From NCBI GenBank assembly GCA_002426015.1, contig DINS01000022.1:107845-171844 (forward strand): a DNA stretch of 64,000 nucleotides, in the 5' to 3' direction. The notes under the pieces were generated by a model, which made no database searches, was not told the origin of the DNA, and saw only the letters and a program-made list of their open reading frames with translations. Position 1 is the first letter of the stretch, and each line of letters opens with the position of its first letter. Position numbers and translations under genes: made by a program. Below, piece after piece: positions 43,240 to 52,046 of the stretch. This DNA is from Flavobacteriaceae bacterium UBA5534. Its GTDB lineage: Bacteria; Bacteroidota; Bacteroidia; Flavobacteriales; Flavobacteriaceae.

Positions 43240-45123
43240 ATGACATATAAATTAACCCTATACCTTGTACTTTTTTGTACGACAATTGGTCTTGCCCAAC
43301 AACCAGATTCTGTCAAGCTGGATTCTTTACTTGGTTGGTTAGATTCTCATATCAACATACCTCAAGATTCTTCTGTGATAGCTCTCAATTCATATAAAGC
43401 TGTTTCACTTTCCAAAAAGACTAATGATCTTAACGCTTTAGCCAAATCATATGATTATTTAGTTACTTATCATAAAGACTACTCTAAACTCGATTCAGCC
43501 TTTTATTATATTAAAAACATAAAAAACATCTATTTAAAGCAAAAAGATGATGAGAAACTAGCCTTTGCTTATTTACGATTAAAAGAGCTCCTCATGGTTA
43601 AAGCTGACTATGCAGAAGCCACAAAAACTATCTATCTAGCATTGGAATTATTTGAAAAAACCAAAAACCAAAGAGGAATTGCTCTTTGTTATGCAGGAAT
43701 TGGTGATTTAAAATACTATGAACGGAGTTATGCAGAGGGAGTCGATTGGTGCAATAAAGCTATAGAGAAACTCAAATCATTAAATGCTACTGAAGACTTG
43801 GCAAATACATATCGCATCAAAGCCAGCGATCAATTATTTGCTAGTATAGACCATGAGGACGCACTTGTCACCATCAACAAGTCCATAGCATTATATAAAA
43901 GCCTTGGAGAAACAGGAATCCCGATGATGGCTTCCATCAATTGGCGCGGCAATATCTACAAATACATGGACAGATACGATGAAGCCATAGCAGATTATCA
44001 GACAAATTTTGAGAATTCCAAAAAAATGGGTTTAGAACGCTATTTAATTCCTTCGCTAGGCAACATTGGCCATGTGTATTTGATGCAAGGAAAATATAAA
44101 GAAGCATTACCATATCATTTAGAAGCCATTGACCTTATCAAAAAAACTGGAAATGTCAGAAATTTATGGGAAAACTACATGCACGTTTCCAATATTTATG
44201 AATCTCTTGGCGATTACAAGTTGGCATTGTATTACCATCATCTATATGCTACAGCACACGAAGAGTTCAAAGACAACACCATTAGTGGTCTGGAGTCAGA
44301 AGCACAGGCAAAATATCTATCTGGGCAAAAAAATGCAACGATTTATTTTCAAGATGAAAAAATAGCTCAACAAAAACGTACACAAACCCTTTACATAGTT
44401 TTGGCTGGTCTATTGGCCTTTATTTTATTTGGACTCCTCTATTATTACAGAAAACGCAAAATAAAAAATCAAGAATTGCAAGCCTTAAATTTGCAATTGG
44501 ATACAAAAAACAAGCAAAACGAACTTCTTTTAAAAGAAATCCACCATCGTGTCAAAAACAACCTTGAACTTGTAAAGAGCCTGCTCGCATTACAATCGGC
44601 CCAATTGGAAGAATCAGCCACCAAAGATGCTATGATTGCAAGCCAAAATCGTGTACAATCGATGGGTATTATCCACCAAAAATTATATCAAGGTGAAAAT
44701 CTAGGCCATATAGAAATGAAAGATTATTTCTTGAATCTAGGCGAAGGAATCTTGGACACATTTAATGCAGATGACAAAGTAAAAATAGAATGCGCCATGG
44801 ACAATTTGGAGCTGGATGTAGATACTGCGGTTCCAATTGGATTGATTGTCAATGAGCTTTTGACCAACGCACTTAAATACGCATTCCCTAATGACGGAAA
44901 AGGCAATATTTTAATAAGTTTATCACAATCCACACCAGAAACATTAACCTTAAAAGTAGCAGATAATGGTGTTGGAAAAGTAGTAGGTTTGGCACCAAAA
45001 GGCACAGGTTTTGGCTCACAATTAATTCAGTTATTGACACAACAACTCAACGGCAAAATGATTGAAGATCATGTTGGTGGAACATCAGTGGTATTTCAAT
45101 TTAAAACCAAAACGGCAGCATAA
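43240..45123 (+). CDS. TPR-containing HisKA_2 sensor histidine kinase
   Basis: 627 residues. Signal sequence MTYKLTLYLVLFCTTIGLAQ, a periplasmic region with several TPR repeats (about 80-365), a transmembrane helix (about 383-403), a short coiled coil, then the HisKA_2 dimerisation domain with EIHHRVKNNLELVKSLLALQ (phospho-His around 434) and an HATPase domain (NELLTNALKYAF, DNGVGK, GFGSQLIQLL). It autophosphorylates and passes phosphate to the LytTR regulator encoded 2 bases downstream. Signal unknown; TPRs suggest protein contact in the periplasm. Confidence 0.92.
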   Translation: MTYKLTLYLVLFCTTIGLAQQPDSVKLDSLLGWLDSHINIPQDSSVIALNSYKAVSLSKKTNDLNALAKSYDYLVTYHKDYSKLDSAFYYIKNIKNIYLKQKDDEKLAFAYLRLKELLMVKADYAEATKTIYLALELFEKTKNQRGIALCYAGIGDLKYYERSYAEGVDWCNKAIEKLKSLNATEDLANTYRIKASDQLFASIDHEDALVTINKSIALYKSLGETGIPMMASINWRGNIYKYMDRYDEAIADYQTNFENSKKMGLERYLIPSLGNIGHVYLMQGKYKEALPYHLEAIDLIKKTGNVRNLWENYMHVSNIYESLGDYKLALYYHHLYATAHEEFKDNTISGLESEAQAKYLSGQKNATIYFQDEKIAQQKRTQTLYIVLAGLLAFILFGLLYYYRKRKIKNQELQALNLQLDTKNKQNELLLKEIHHRVKNNLELVKSLLALQSAQLEESATKDAMIASQNRVQSMGIIHQKLYQGENLGHIEMKDYFLNLGEGILDTFNADDKVKIECAMDNLELDVDTAVPIGLIVNELLTNALKYAFPNDGKGNILISLSQSTPETLTLKVADNGVGKVVGLAPKGTGFGSQLIQLLTQQLNGKMIEDHVGGTSVVFQFKTKTAA

Positions 45124-45125
45124 TT

Positions 45126-45869
45126 ATGGACAAACCAATAAAAATATTAATTGTTGAAGATGAGATGATTATTGCTGCAAACATCTCTTTGCAGTTATCT
45201 ACACTTGGGTATGATGTGACTGGAATTGTACCTCGTGGAGAGGAGGCCTTATTACATATCAGACAAAACCAACCAGACATTGTATTGTTAGACATACAAC
45301 TTAAAGGTAAGCTAGATGGCATAGAAACTGCCCAAGTAATGCAAATAGATTATGACATCCCTATTATCTACCTCACTGCAAATGCTGATGATGATAATTT
45401 CAACAGGGCAAAATCAACACATCCTTATGCGTTTATTTCAAAACCTTTCAAAAAACTAGACTTACAGCGTGCCATCGAATTGACGGTCACTCAATTTCAA
45501 TCAGAAACACATATTGAGCCAACATCAAGTGGAAATCCTATTTCGCCATTTATTTTAAGCGATTGTATTTTTGTTCGCCATCATGAAAAGATGGTAAAAG
45601 TTGATATTAAAGATATTTTATATATCGAAGCCGAGCGCAATTACTGCCGTATTCATTCTAAAGACAAGGAATATTTATTGGTGATGACCTTAAAAGACAT
45701 GGACGAAAAATTACCTCAACAACATTTTATAAGGGTTCATCGCTCATTCATAGTCAATCTTTCCCAAATTGATGAAGTTGCTACCAGTCACATTGTAATC
45801 GATAAAAAAGCCATTCCTGTGAGTAAAACCTTAAAAGAGGAATTACTCAATAGGCTGCAAACCATATAG
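45126..45869 (+). CDS. LytTR-family response regulator
   Basis: 247 residues: receiver domain at 1-120 with the acidic pocket ED (11-12), phosphoacceptor Asp56 in VLLDIQLKG, Thr and the invariant Lys in FISKPFK. A LytTR DNA-binding domain at about 140-247 contains DILYIEAERNYCRIH, LKDMDEKLP and FIRVHRSFIVN. It probably activates transcription when phosphorylated by the kinase immediately upstream. The nearest candidate target is the same-strand gene series that follows, but no LytTR direct-repeat site was proven. Confidence 0.93.
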   Translation: MDKPIKILIVEDEMIIAANISLQLSTLGYDVTGIVPRGEEALLHIRQNQPDIVLLDIQLKGKLDGIETAQVMQIDYDIPIIYLTANADDDNFNRAKSTHPYAFISKPFKKLDLQRAIELTVTQFQSETHIEPTSSGNPISPFILSDCIFVRHHEKMVKVDIKDILYIEAERNYCRIHSKDKEYLLVMTLKDMDEKLPQQHFIRVHRSFIVNLSQIDEVATSHIVIDKKAIPVSKTLKEELLNRLQTI

Positions 45870-45991
45870 TAATAAAACCCATTTTTACTTAAATACTTTC
45901 CGGTAAATAAAGTGATGCCTTCGGACAAGATTTTTAGAGCTTCGTCCTTAATCGATTTGTTTTGGTTATGATTATCAGTTATTTAGACTGT

Positions 45992-46007
45992 GAATCAATT
46001 ATGATTC
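45992..46007. promoter_or_regulatory. Perfect 16-base palindrome upstream of the gene at 46041
   Basis: GAATCA-ATTA-TGATTC is a perfect inverted repeat 33 bases before the start codon, in the 171-base gap after the response-regulator gene. Position and symmetry fit an operator for a dimeric regulator. LytTR proteins usually bind direct repeats, so the regulator may be a different one. Confidence 0.4.
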
Positions 46008-46040
46008 TATAAAATATTAACCATTTAAAAGCTATTAACT

Positions 46041-46802
46041 ATGAAGACTTTAAAAACAACCAGCCTTTTAGCAATTATATTGCTATTAACCCCAATTCTT
46101 TCAATTTCACAAGATAACCAAGCATTTTGGGTACATGCAGACAAAGTAAAACCATCTAAACAGGCAGACTATGAAAAAGTATCTAAGGAATTTATTGAAG
46201 CCTGTAAGAAATATGACATTAAAAATTATGATTGGGCAGCAGCTCGAATAGACGACGGAACGTATTTGAACATCTCACCAATTACCAACATGGCTGACCT
46301 AGACAAAAACTCTCTTGCTCCTTTGGTGGAAAAAATGGGAGAAGAAAAATTTAGAGCTCTTTTCAGCCGATTCAATGAATGTTATGACCAGCATGGCAGC
46401 TATATCGTACACTTGATCAATGATCTTTCCTATATGCCTAATGGTTTGACACCCAATACTCCAGGTCAAGATTATCGCAAATGGCATTTTCTTTATGTAA
46501 CGCCAAGCAATGCACCATTATTAGGTGCAAAAATCAAAGAAATAAAAGAGCTTTATGCAAAAAAAGGTGCTAAAGAATATTTTAGAATTTACCGTAGTGG
46601 ATTTGGAATTATGGGTGACTATTTCCTTGCTACGATATCAGCAAAAGATGAACAATCTTATGCCAAAACTTCTGACGAAACTGAAGCGCTTTTGGGTGAC
46701 GAAGGCAAGAAGTTATTTGCCGAAATGTTTGAGTTGCTTGATAAATATGAAGTAAAGTCAGGAAATATGCGTCCAGATTTAGGATATACAGCAAAACAAT
46801 AA
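46041..46802 (+). CDS. Exported protein of unknown function, two similar halves
   Basis: 253 residues with a signal peptide (about 1-23, ending SISQ). The mature part seems to be an internal duplication: residues 27-130 (FWVHADKVKPSKQADYEKV, then AARIDDGTYLNISPI) and 150-245 (WHFLYVTPSN, KIKEIKELY, RIYRSGFGIMGDYFLATI). Each half has the beta-alpha-beta-beta pattern of ferredoxin-like antibiotic-monooxygenase/Dabb folds. A single terminator follows, so it is probably monocistronic. I do not recognise the family; enzymatic activity is unknown. Confidence 0.8.
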   Translation: MKTLKTTSLLAIILLLTPILSISQDNQAFWVHADKVKPSKQADYEKVSKEFIEACKKYDIKNYDWAAARIDDGTYLNISPITNMADLDKNSLAPLVEKMGEEKFRALFSRFNECYDQHGSYIVHLINDLSYMPNGLTPNTPGQDYRKWHFLYVTPSNAPLLGAKIKEIKELYAKKGAKEYFRIYRSGFGIMGDYFLATISAKDEQSYAKTSDETEALLGDEGKKLFAEMFELLDKYEVKSGNMRPDLGYTAKQ

Positions 46803-46814
46803 CCAACCAAAATA

Positions 46815-46848
46815 AAACCTACTGTAATCATTGAGTAGGTTTTTTTTA
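46815..46848 (+). terminator. Rho-independent terminator
   Basis: AAAACCTACT pairs perfectly with AGTAGGTTTT around a 10-base loop and is followed by more T. It lies 12 bases after the stop at 46802. Confidence 0.88.
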
Positions 46849-46863
46849 TTAAAATCAAATATT

Positions 46864-47781
46864 ATGAAAAAACTATTTTTAATGGGGCTTGCAATAGCCC
46901 TTTTCACAGCTTGCAACCAACAAGACAAAAACTACACGCATGAGTCGCCTGAAATTGAAACCGTTAAAAAGGCCATAGAAAATTACAATAACAAAAATTA
47001 TGATGCCAGCATCTATGCAGACACCTCCAAAACGTTCTTTAATTCATCTAAAGAATTCATGTCTCCATCAGAAACAATAGAATATCACAAAGCCAATGAT
47101 GCCCTTTACTCTAGTCGAGGGTTTACAGATGAAGACCCACAGTATGAAATGGCAGTTACAAAAAAAGGAGAAACGTGGGTAAACGGCTGGTTTGAATGGA
47201 AAGGAACACTTGCTGGAAATAATAAGGAATATACCATCCCTATTCATTTGACCTATAGGTTTCATGATGGTAAGATCGTTAGAGAAGTCGGTTTTTGGGA
47301 TCCAACAGAGATTGTTTTAGCGCTACAAGAGATTGAAGCAGAAAAGAACATGTCAGCTGATGAAAAAACGACAAAATCGTTAATAGACACTTGTGTAAAA
47401 GCTTGGAATGACAATGACAAAACCCTGATGGCTTCAATAATGACAAACGATTTTGTGAGAACAGAAAACGGAACTGTCATTGCAAAAAGCGCAGCTGAAT
47501 ATGGCACTAATTTAATGGATGTGTTTCATGGTTCCTTCCCAGATTTTCAAGTAATCTTAAATGATTACAAAATTGTTGGAAATACTATTCATATCGATTG
47601 GACATGTAAGGGTACAAACACAAAGCCTTTTCAAGGAAATGCTCCGACCAATAAAGCAATCACAACGCATGGACATAGTATCTGGACCGTAACTAACGGT
47701 AAATTGTCCAGAGAAGATGCTTTTTATGACAATCTAACACTTTATAACCAATTAGGTTATACTATGCCAACACCAAAATAA
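46864..47781 (+). CDS. Lipoprotein with two NTF2/SnoaL-like domains
   Basis: 305 residues from the ATG at 46864; an earlier in-frame ATG (46831) lies in the terminator and lacks a signal sequence. The N-terminus MKKLFLMGLAIALFTACNQQ has a lipobox (LFTAC), so it is a lipoprotein. Domain 1 (about 30-155) and domain 2 (about 160-300) both show the NTF2-like pattern, with K-x-I-E-x-Y-N...F at the front and H-D-G-K-I-V-R-E-x-G-F-W-D-P ending the first. The last part (REDAFYDNLTLYNQLGY) matches the SnoaL-like tail. Envelope-located, ligand unknown. Confidence 0.83.
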   Translation: MKKLFLMGLAIALFTACNQQDKNYTHESPEIETVKKAIENYNNKNYDASIYADTSKTFFNSSKEFMSPSETIEYHKANDALYSSRGFTDEDPQYEMAVTKKGETWVNGWFEWKGTLAGNNKEYTIPIHLTYRFHDGKIVREVGFWDPTEIVLALQEIEAEKNMSADEKTTKSLIDTCVKAWNDNDKTLMASIMTNDFVRTENGTVIAKSAAEYGTNLMDVFHGSFPDFQVILNDYKIVGNTIHIDWTCKGTNTKPFQGNAPTNKAITTHGHSIWTVTNGKLSREDAFYDNLTLYNQLGYTMPTPK

Positions 47782-47796
47782 ACAAGAGCAAATAAA

Positions 47797-47901
47797 AAAC
47801 AGACAGATTTTTTGTGGAGAGAAATTTGGCAATGGTTAATACGAGATTTTTAACTGTTAAAAACAACCAATCAACCATTAACTATTGCCTTCTGTCTGTT
47901 T
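47797..47901. repeat. Nested inverted-repeat element (three arms)
   Basis: Three nested perfect arms: AAACAGACAGA (47797-47807) with TCTGTCTGTTT (47891-47901), AATGGTT (47831-47837) with AACCATT (47873-47879), and TTTTTAAC (47847-47854) with GTTAAAAA (47856-47863). This fills most of the 202-base gap before the epimerase gene; the rest holds no feature I recognise. It could be a small palindromic mobile remnant or a structured RNA. Confidence 0.5.
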
Positions 47902-47983
47902 ATATTAACAAGTAGCAAAAAAACAAATTCCCTTGCCAGTCTGCCAACAAACAGGTTCAATGGAATGAAAAAAATATTTTTCG

Positions 47984-48922
47984 ATGAGAAAAGCAGGCAT
48001 TATAGGAGGTTCTGGTTTTATAGGAAGCCATATAACCCAACAATTTTTGGAAAATGGTTTTGAGGTCAAAGTCTCAACGACAGACATTTCAAAACAAGAA
48101 AAGTATGAGCATTTGATGGAATTAAAACATGCAGATCATTTGTACATCAGTGAACTCAATGTAGAGAACAAATCGCAATTAAAAGAGTTTGTAAAGGATT
48201 GTGACATCGTCGTTCATGGAGGCACACCCTTTCAACTTGATTTTAAAGACGCAAAGTCAGAATTATTTGATCCAACGATTAAAGGCACCGAGAACTTTCT
48301 TCAAGTCATTAGCGAAACTCCAACGGTTGAAAAAGTAGTATTGATTGCTTCTGTAGCAGCCTGGAATACTAATTTTCCTCTACCAGCAGATGGCAAATTA
48401 CCATCTGATACGTATAGCGAAACAGACTCCCCTTTTATGAGTGACGAAAGTCATCCATATGCACAAGCAAAATTTATTGCCAACCAAACAATAAATGATT
48501 TTATTGATAAACATCCTAACCTCGATTTTGAAATCACAAGTGTTTCTCCAGTAATGGTAATGGGAAACTCGTTATCAAATAGAGAAGATTCAACCTCAAC
48601 AGGACTACAATTTTTGTTTAAAAACAAAATGGCTCCCAACCCATTTATCCAAATGTTTTATGATAATGATGTTGACTTTGCAATTGTCAATGTCAAAGAT
48701 GTTGCCGAAGGTGTTTACAAAGCAGCAACCATTTCTGGCTTACATGGTAAGAATTATTTATTGAGCAGTGAAACCTATCCTGTTTCTGATGTATCGTTGA
48801 TGCTGAACAATCAAGACCCTAAACATCAAGCCAAAAAAATCTATCAAAATCAAATGGCAGAACGCGAATTGGGATTGATGTTTCAATCGGTAAAAAAGAC
48901 ATTGAGCCAATGCTTTAATTAA
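47984..48922 (+). CDS. NAD(P)-dependent epimerase/dehydratase family protein
   Basis: 312-residue extended short-chain dehydrogenase. The Rossmann motif is GIIGGSGFIGSH (about 5-16), the active site YAQAK (Y-x3-K, about 163-167), with Ser/Thr from SVAAWN. It resembles dihydroflavonol-reductase-like aldehyde reductases more than sugar epimerases: the acidic residue for NAD ribose is replaced by STTDIS, suggesting NADP. Substrate unknown. Cytoplasmic, while most neighbours are exported. Confidence 0.85.
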   Translation: MRKAGIIGGSGFIGSHITQQFLENGFEVKVSTTDISKQEKYEHLMELKHADHLYISELNVENKSQLKEFVKDCDIVVHGGTPFQLDFKDAKSELFDPTIKGTENFLQVISETPTVEKVVLIASVAAWNTNFPLPADGKLPSDTYSETDSPFMSDESHPYAQAKFIANQTINDFIDKHPNLDFEITSVSPVMVMGNSLSNREDSTSTGLQFLFKNKMAPNPFIQMFYDNDVDFAIVNVKDVAEGVYKAATISGLHGKNYLLSSETYPVSDVSLMLNNQDPKHQAKKIYQNQMAERELGLMFQSVKKTLSQCFN

Positions 48923-48965
48923 ATGTCGTTTTCAGAAAAAAACCAACCAATCAAAATTAAAAATC

Positions 48966-49301
48966 ATGAAAAACGAACTGCCACACTGGACAAAAGAAGA
49001 ATTAAAAGTGTATATCCTCTTGTTATGTGCAAATGCAGATAATGAGATAACCCAAGAAGAATTGACAGTTATAAAATCTAAAACTGACCATTCAACCTTT
49101 GAAAGGTTATACAAGGAGTTTTGTGAAGATAATGAGGATACAAATTTCGAAAAAATTGAATATACGATAGGACATCAAGAGTATTCACCTCATGAACTTA
49201 GCGAACTCAAAAGAGAAACCCTAGAAGTCTTTGATTCAGATCACAAATTTCAACAGCGGGAGCGCTATTTAGACAAAGTACTTGATAATATTCTGTATTA
49301 A
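48966..49301 (+). CDS. Small TerB-like protein
   Basis: 111 residues, helical, acidic and cytoplasmic. LKVYILLLCANADNEITQEEL followed by a second similar block (EYSPHELSELKRETL...DSDHKFQQRER) resembles the acidic TerB/DjlA-type fold. No signal peptide or membrane helix. It lies 43 bases behind the epimerase gene and 32 before the cupin gene. Function unknown; the tellurite-resistance label should not be taken literally. Confidence 0.6.
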   Translation: MKNELPHWTKEELKVYILLLCANADNEITQEELTVIKSKTDHSTFERLYKEFCEDNEDTNFEKIEYTIGHQEYSPHELSELKRETLEVFDSDHKFQQRERYLDKVLDNILY

Positions 49302-49333
49302 ATTACAAATTAAGATATCTAAAATAAAAAATC

Positions 49334-49786
49334 ATGCAAACAATTAGACGCTATATCCTCTTCACCTCTATAATCATGGTGGTTATAACAAGTTTTGGAC
49401 AATCTAAAACGCCAAACCAACAATTTACTTACAAAAGCGGAGATCCAACAAGTTGGCCTGCGGTATTTGATGCCATATTAGCAGCACCAAAAAACCACAA
49501 AATTTTATTGGAAAACGAAAAAACAAGAGTCTTGGAAGTGACCTTGCTCCCAGGAGAAACCGAAAACCTTCATCACCATCGCTGGCCAAGTGTGCTATAT
49601 ATACAAGAAGCTGGTGACTTTGTGGATTATGATGAGGAAGGCAATGTCATTTTCGATTCACGAACACTAACAGAACCGTTAAAATTCCCGCTGACTATGT
49701 ATAAAGATTCTGAAGCACCACATTATGTGGTCAACTTGAGCAAAACAAAACCTATTAGATTGATTCGGGTTGAAATGAAACAATAA
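49334..49786 (+). CDS. Exported cupin-like protein
   Basis: 150 residues with an N-terminal signal sequence (about 1-23, ITSFGQ). A cupin fold is indicated by VTLLPGETENLHHHRWPSV, which contains the metal-binding His cluster, followed by a second motif segment EAPHYVVNLSK with another His and a final RLIRVEMK strand. A periplasmic metal-dependent or ligand-binding protein; substrate unknown. It is followed by two NTF2-like genes at 20 and 14 bases, so an operon of small exported proteins is likely. Confidence 0.82.
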   Translation: MQTIRRYILFTSIIMVVITSFGQSKTPNQQFTYKSGDPTSWPAVFDAILAAPKNHKILLENEKTRVLEVTLLPGETENLHHHRWPSVLYIQEAGDFVDYDEEGNVIFDSRTLTEPLKFPLTMYKDSEAPHYVVNLSKTKPIRLIRVEMKQ

Positions 49787-49806
49787 ACCAAATAAACTTT
49801 TACAAA

Positions 49807-50682
49807 ATGAAAACAAAAACTTTACTCATTGCCCTACTTTTTATAAGCATTGCATCATTTGCACAAAAAAGTAACATCGAAAAAAACCTGAAAATGTACA
49901 CCCAAGTTTGGGACGACATTGTTAACAAAGGTCAAATTGACCTTATCAACGATAAAAACTTCGACCCAAATGTCGTTCAGATCAATCCTGCAGGGAATAT
50001 TGAAGGTATTGCAGATTTTAAAGCTTATTACCAAAATTTCATCACTGGATTTTCTGATATCAAATTTACCGTTGTTGATGCCTTTGGACAAGGCGACAAA
50101 ATCGCAAAACATTGGAGCTTTTCAGGGAAACATACAGGCGAATTCTTCGGTATTCCACCTACTGGAAATACAGTGAATGTAGAAGGTGTCACACTCGCAA
50201 AAATGAAAAATGGAAGGATTGTTCAAGAACAAGACTTTTTAGACAATTCGGTCATGATGCAACAATTAGGATTGGCTTCAAATCCAGAAAATGTTGGCCA
50301 CATTGATGCTGCTTACAGTGCTTTTGCAAAAGGCGACATTCCTGCCGTTCTTGGTATGATGGATGCAAAAATTGTGTGGAATGAAGCTGAAGGCAATTCA
50401 CTGGCAGATGGCAACCCATACATAGGTCCAGATGCTGTTTTAAATGGCGTTTTTATTCGCCTAGGCGAGATGTATGACGGTTTTACGTTAAAGAATATCG
50501 AACTTCACGATATGAGCAACAATCAAGTGCTTGCCACCTTAAGATATGATGCTACAGTTAAATCAACGGGTAAAAAAATTGACGTACAAGTCGCGCATCT
50601 TTGGACGCTGAAAGACGGTAAAATAACAGCATTTCAACAATATGTGGACACCAAGAAATTGGCTGATGCAGAACAAAAATAA
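49807..50682 (+). CDS. Exported protein with two SnoaL/NTF2-like domains (ester-cyclase-like)
   Basis: 291 residues with a signal peptide (MKTKTLLIALLFISIASFAQ). The first domain (about 30-155) shows the SnoaL polyketide-cyclase pattern: FKAYYQNFITGFSDIKFTV, KHWSFSGKHTGEFFG, IPPTGNTVNVEGV, then IVQEQDFLDN. The second domain (about 160-288) is a more divergent NTF2-like unit, with VLGMMDAKIVWNEAEGN and LWTLKDGKITAFQQYVD. It is an architectural analogue of the lipoprotein at 46864. It lies in the small exported gene series. Its role is not established. Confidence 0.83.
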   Translation: MKTKTLLIALLFISIASFAQKSNIEKNLKMYTQVWDDIVNKGQIDLINDKNFDPNVVQINPAGNIEGIADFKAYYQNFITGFSDIKFTVVDAFGQGDKIAKHWSFSGKHTGEFFGIPPTGNTVNVEGVTLAKMKNGRIVQEQDFLDNSVMMQQLGLASNPENVGHIDAAYSAFAKGDIPAVLGMMDAKIVWNEAEGNSLADGNPYIGPDAVLNGVFIRLGEMYDGFTLKNIELHDMSNNQVLATLRYDATVKSTGKKIDVQVAHLWTLKDGKITAFQQYVDTKKLADAEQK

Positions 50683-50696
50683 AATTCTGAATAACG

Positions 50697-51173
50697 ATGA
50701 AAAAAGCATTTAAGATTCTCTCAATAATCCTATGTGTCGGATTATTCAACACAAGTTGTAACAATTCAAAGTCCTCTACAAAGGAACTCGAAGACGTATT
50801 CAAAAAAATGTGGAACAATGTCACCTTAACCAATGCCAACGACTATTTCAAAACAGACGTTTCCGATGATTTTTATACTATCAACGCCGACGGTATTGTT
50901 CAAAACAAAGAAGAACTTTTGGTAGATAAAAAACGTCTGGAAATGCTGGAACTATTGGATTTCAAATTCTTTGACCAAGTCATAAAAGTGTATGACGATG
51001 TTGGGATTATCAATGGTCGAATACAAGCATTTTTAGAAGGCAACTACATAGGCGAAGTATTGTACACTGCTGTATTTGTAAACGAAAATGGCGTTTGGAA
51101 ATATAAAAACTGGCATGGGACGTGGTCTAAGGATTCACCTCCTCCTCCATCATTTATTTCAAAAGATCAATAG
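50697..51173 (+). CDS. Lipoprotein with NTF2/DUF4440-like domain
   Basis: 158 residues. The N-terminus MKKAFKILSIILCVGLFNTSC has a lipobox ending at Cys21. The rest is a single NTF2-like unit (VFKKMWNNVTLTNANDYF, DFYTINADGIVQNKEELL, DVGIINGRIQAF, VWKYKNWHGTW) resembling DUF4440. It is 14 bases behind the SnoaL-like gene and is followed by DUF6090 27 bases later. Envelope protein, function unknown. Confidence 0.82.
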   Translation: MKKAFKILSIILCVGLFNTSCNNSKSSTKELEDVFKKMWNNVTLTNANDYFKTDVSDDFYTINADGIVQNKEELLVDKKRLEMLELLDFKFFDQVIKVYDDVGIINGRIQAFLEGNYIGEVLYTAVFVNENGVWKYKNWHGTWSKDSPPPPSFISKDQ

Positions 51174-51200
51174 AAGATTTACAATGTCCATATACTAACT

Positions 51201-51929
51201 ATGATTAAACCCTTCAGTAAAATCCGCAAAAACCTTCTCGCAGAAGGAAAAACCAGTCGATACCTCAAATACGCCATCGGCGAAATCATCCTCGTGGTCA
51301 TCGGGATTTTGATTGCGCTACAAATCAACAATTGGAACGAAAACCAGAAATCAAAAAAAGACGAACGCTACGTCCTGACTGAAGTTTTGAAAAATCTTGA
51401 AGAAGACGCGGTATTGGTCGATGAAATTATCATACAACGCCAGAAGGCAAAAAACGCAATCTTCGCTCTACAAAAATTTGTGAACCCGGAAGCTAATCAT
51501 GTTGACTCCTTGCAGTTTTACATGGCGAATTTACTCACGTTTGAACGGTATTTCCCTATTAATAATGCCTATGAAATTTTGAAATCCAAAGGGTTGCAAC
51601 TTTCAAATGACGGGCTGACCACTAAAATTTCTAGATATTATGATTATGAACAACCAAAAATGAGCAATAGTATCTTGGACATTGAAGTCACCATCCTCCA
51701 AATTTTTAATAACCCGAACGGTTTATTCAGGTTCTTTTCACTTATTAAAAAAGATGAGCGTGTTGTTGTAAAAAATCCAAGTGACCCAATCTTTAAGGAA
51801 GAACTCTCTTCTTTCTTATTGGCATTTCAGGATAACAATGGTGGTACTTTAACAAAGTTGCTAATCTTTCGGGATATTAATAAAAACTTAAGCCAACAAA
51901 TAACAAATGAATTAAAAGAATTGAATTAA
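51201..51929 (+). CDS. DUF6090 family membrane protein, copy 1
   Basis: 242 residues. The N-terminal 55 residues are the DUF6090 hallmark: a basic segment (KIRKNLLAEGKTSRYLKYAIGE broken here), one transmembrane helix (IILVVIGILIALQIN), then NWNENQ. The rest is a helical, soluble region without known motif, diverged from the copy at 59790. The 5' coding segment is unusually C-rich and shares exact DNA blocks with that copy. DUF6090 proteins are common in Bacteroidota, often several per genome; role unknown. Confidence 0.85.
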   Translation: MIKPFSKIRKNLLAEGKTSRYLKYAIGEIILVVIGILIALQINNWNENQKSKKDERYVLTEVLKNLEEDAVLVDEIIIQRQKAKNAIFALQKFVNPEANHVDSLQFYMANLLTFERYFPINNAYEILKSKGLQLSNDGLTTKISRYYDYEQPKMSNSILDIEVTILQIFNNPNGLFRFFSLIKKDERVVVKNPSDPIFKEELSSFLLAFQDNNGGTLTKLLIFRDINKNLSQQITNELKELN

Positions 51930-52046
51930 ATGGAAATAAAAAACACTTAAAGCCTTGATAATTCGAAAGAAACACCTTTGATAACAATTATGTGCATTAG
52001 GGAAAGTTTTAAGGCACGTTTGTCCTAGAGGACTCGTTTCTCAATT

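Noticed and set aside
47782..47983. tRNA or other small RNA gene in the larger intergenic gaps
   Set aside because: No T-loop-like GGTTCRA segment or tRNA-type fold was found in this gap, nor in 40018-40262 or 51930-52140.
37161..49301. Tellurite resistance locus, because of two TerB-like proteins
   Set aside because: The two genes are 11 kb apart, are only weakly similar to TerB, and no other ter genes are present.
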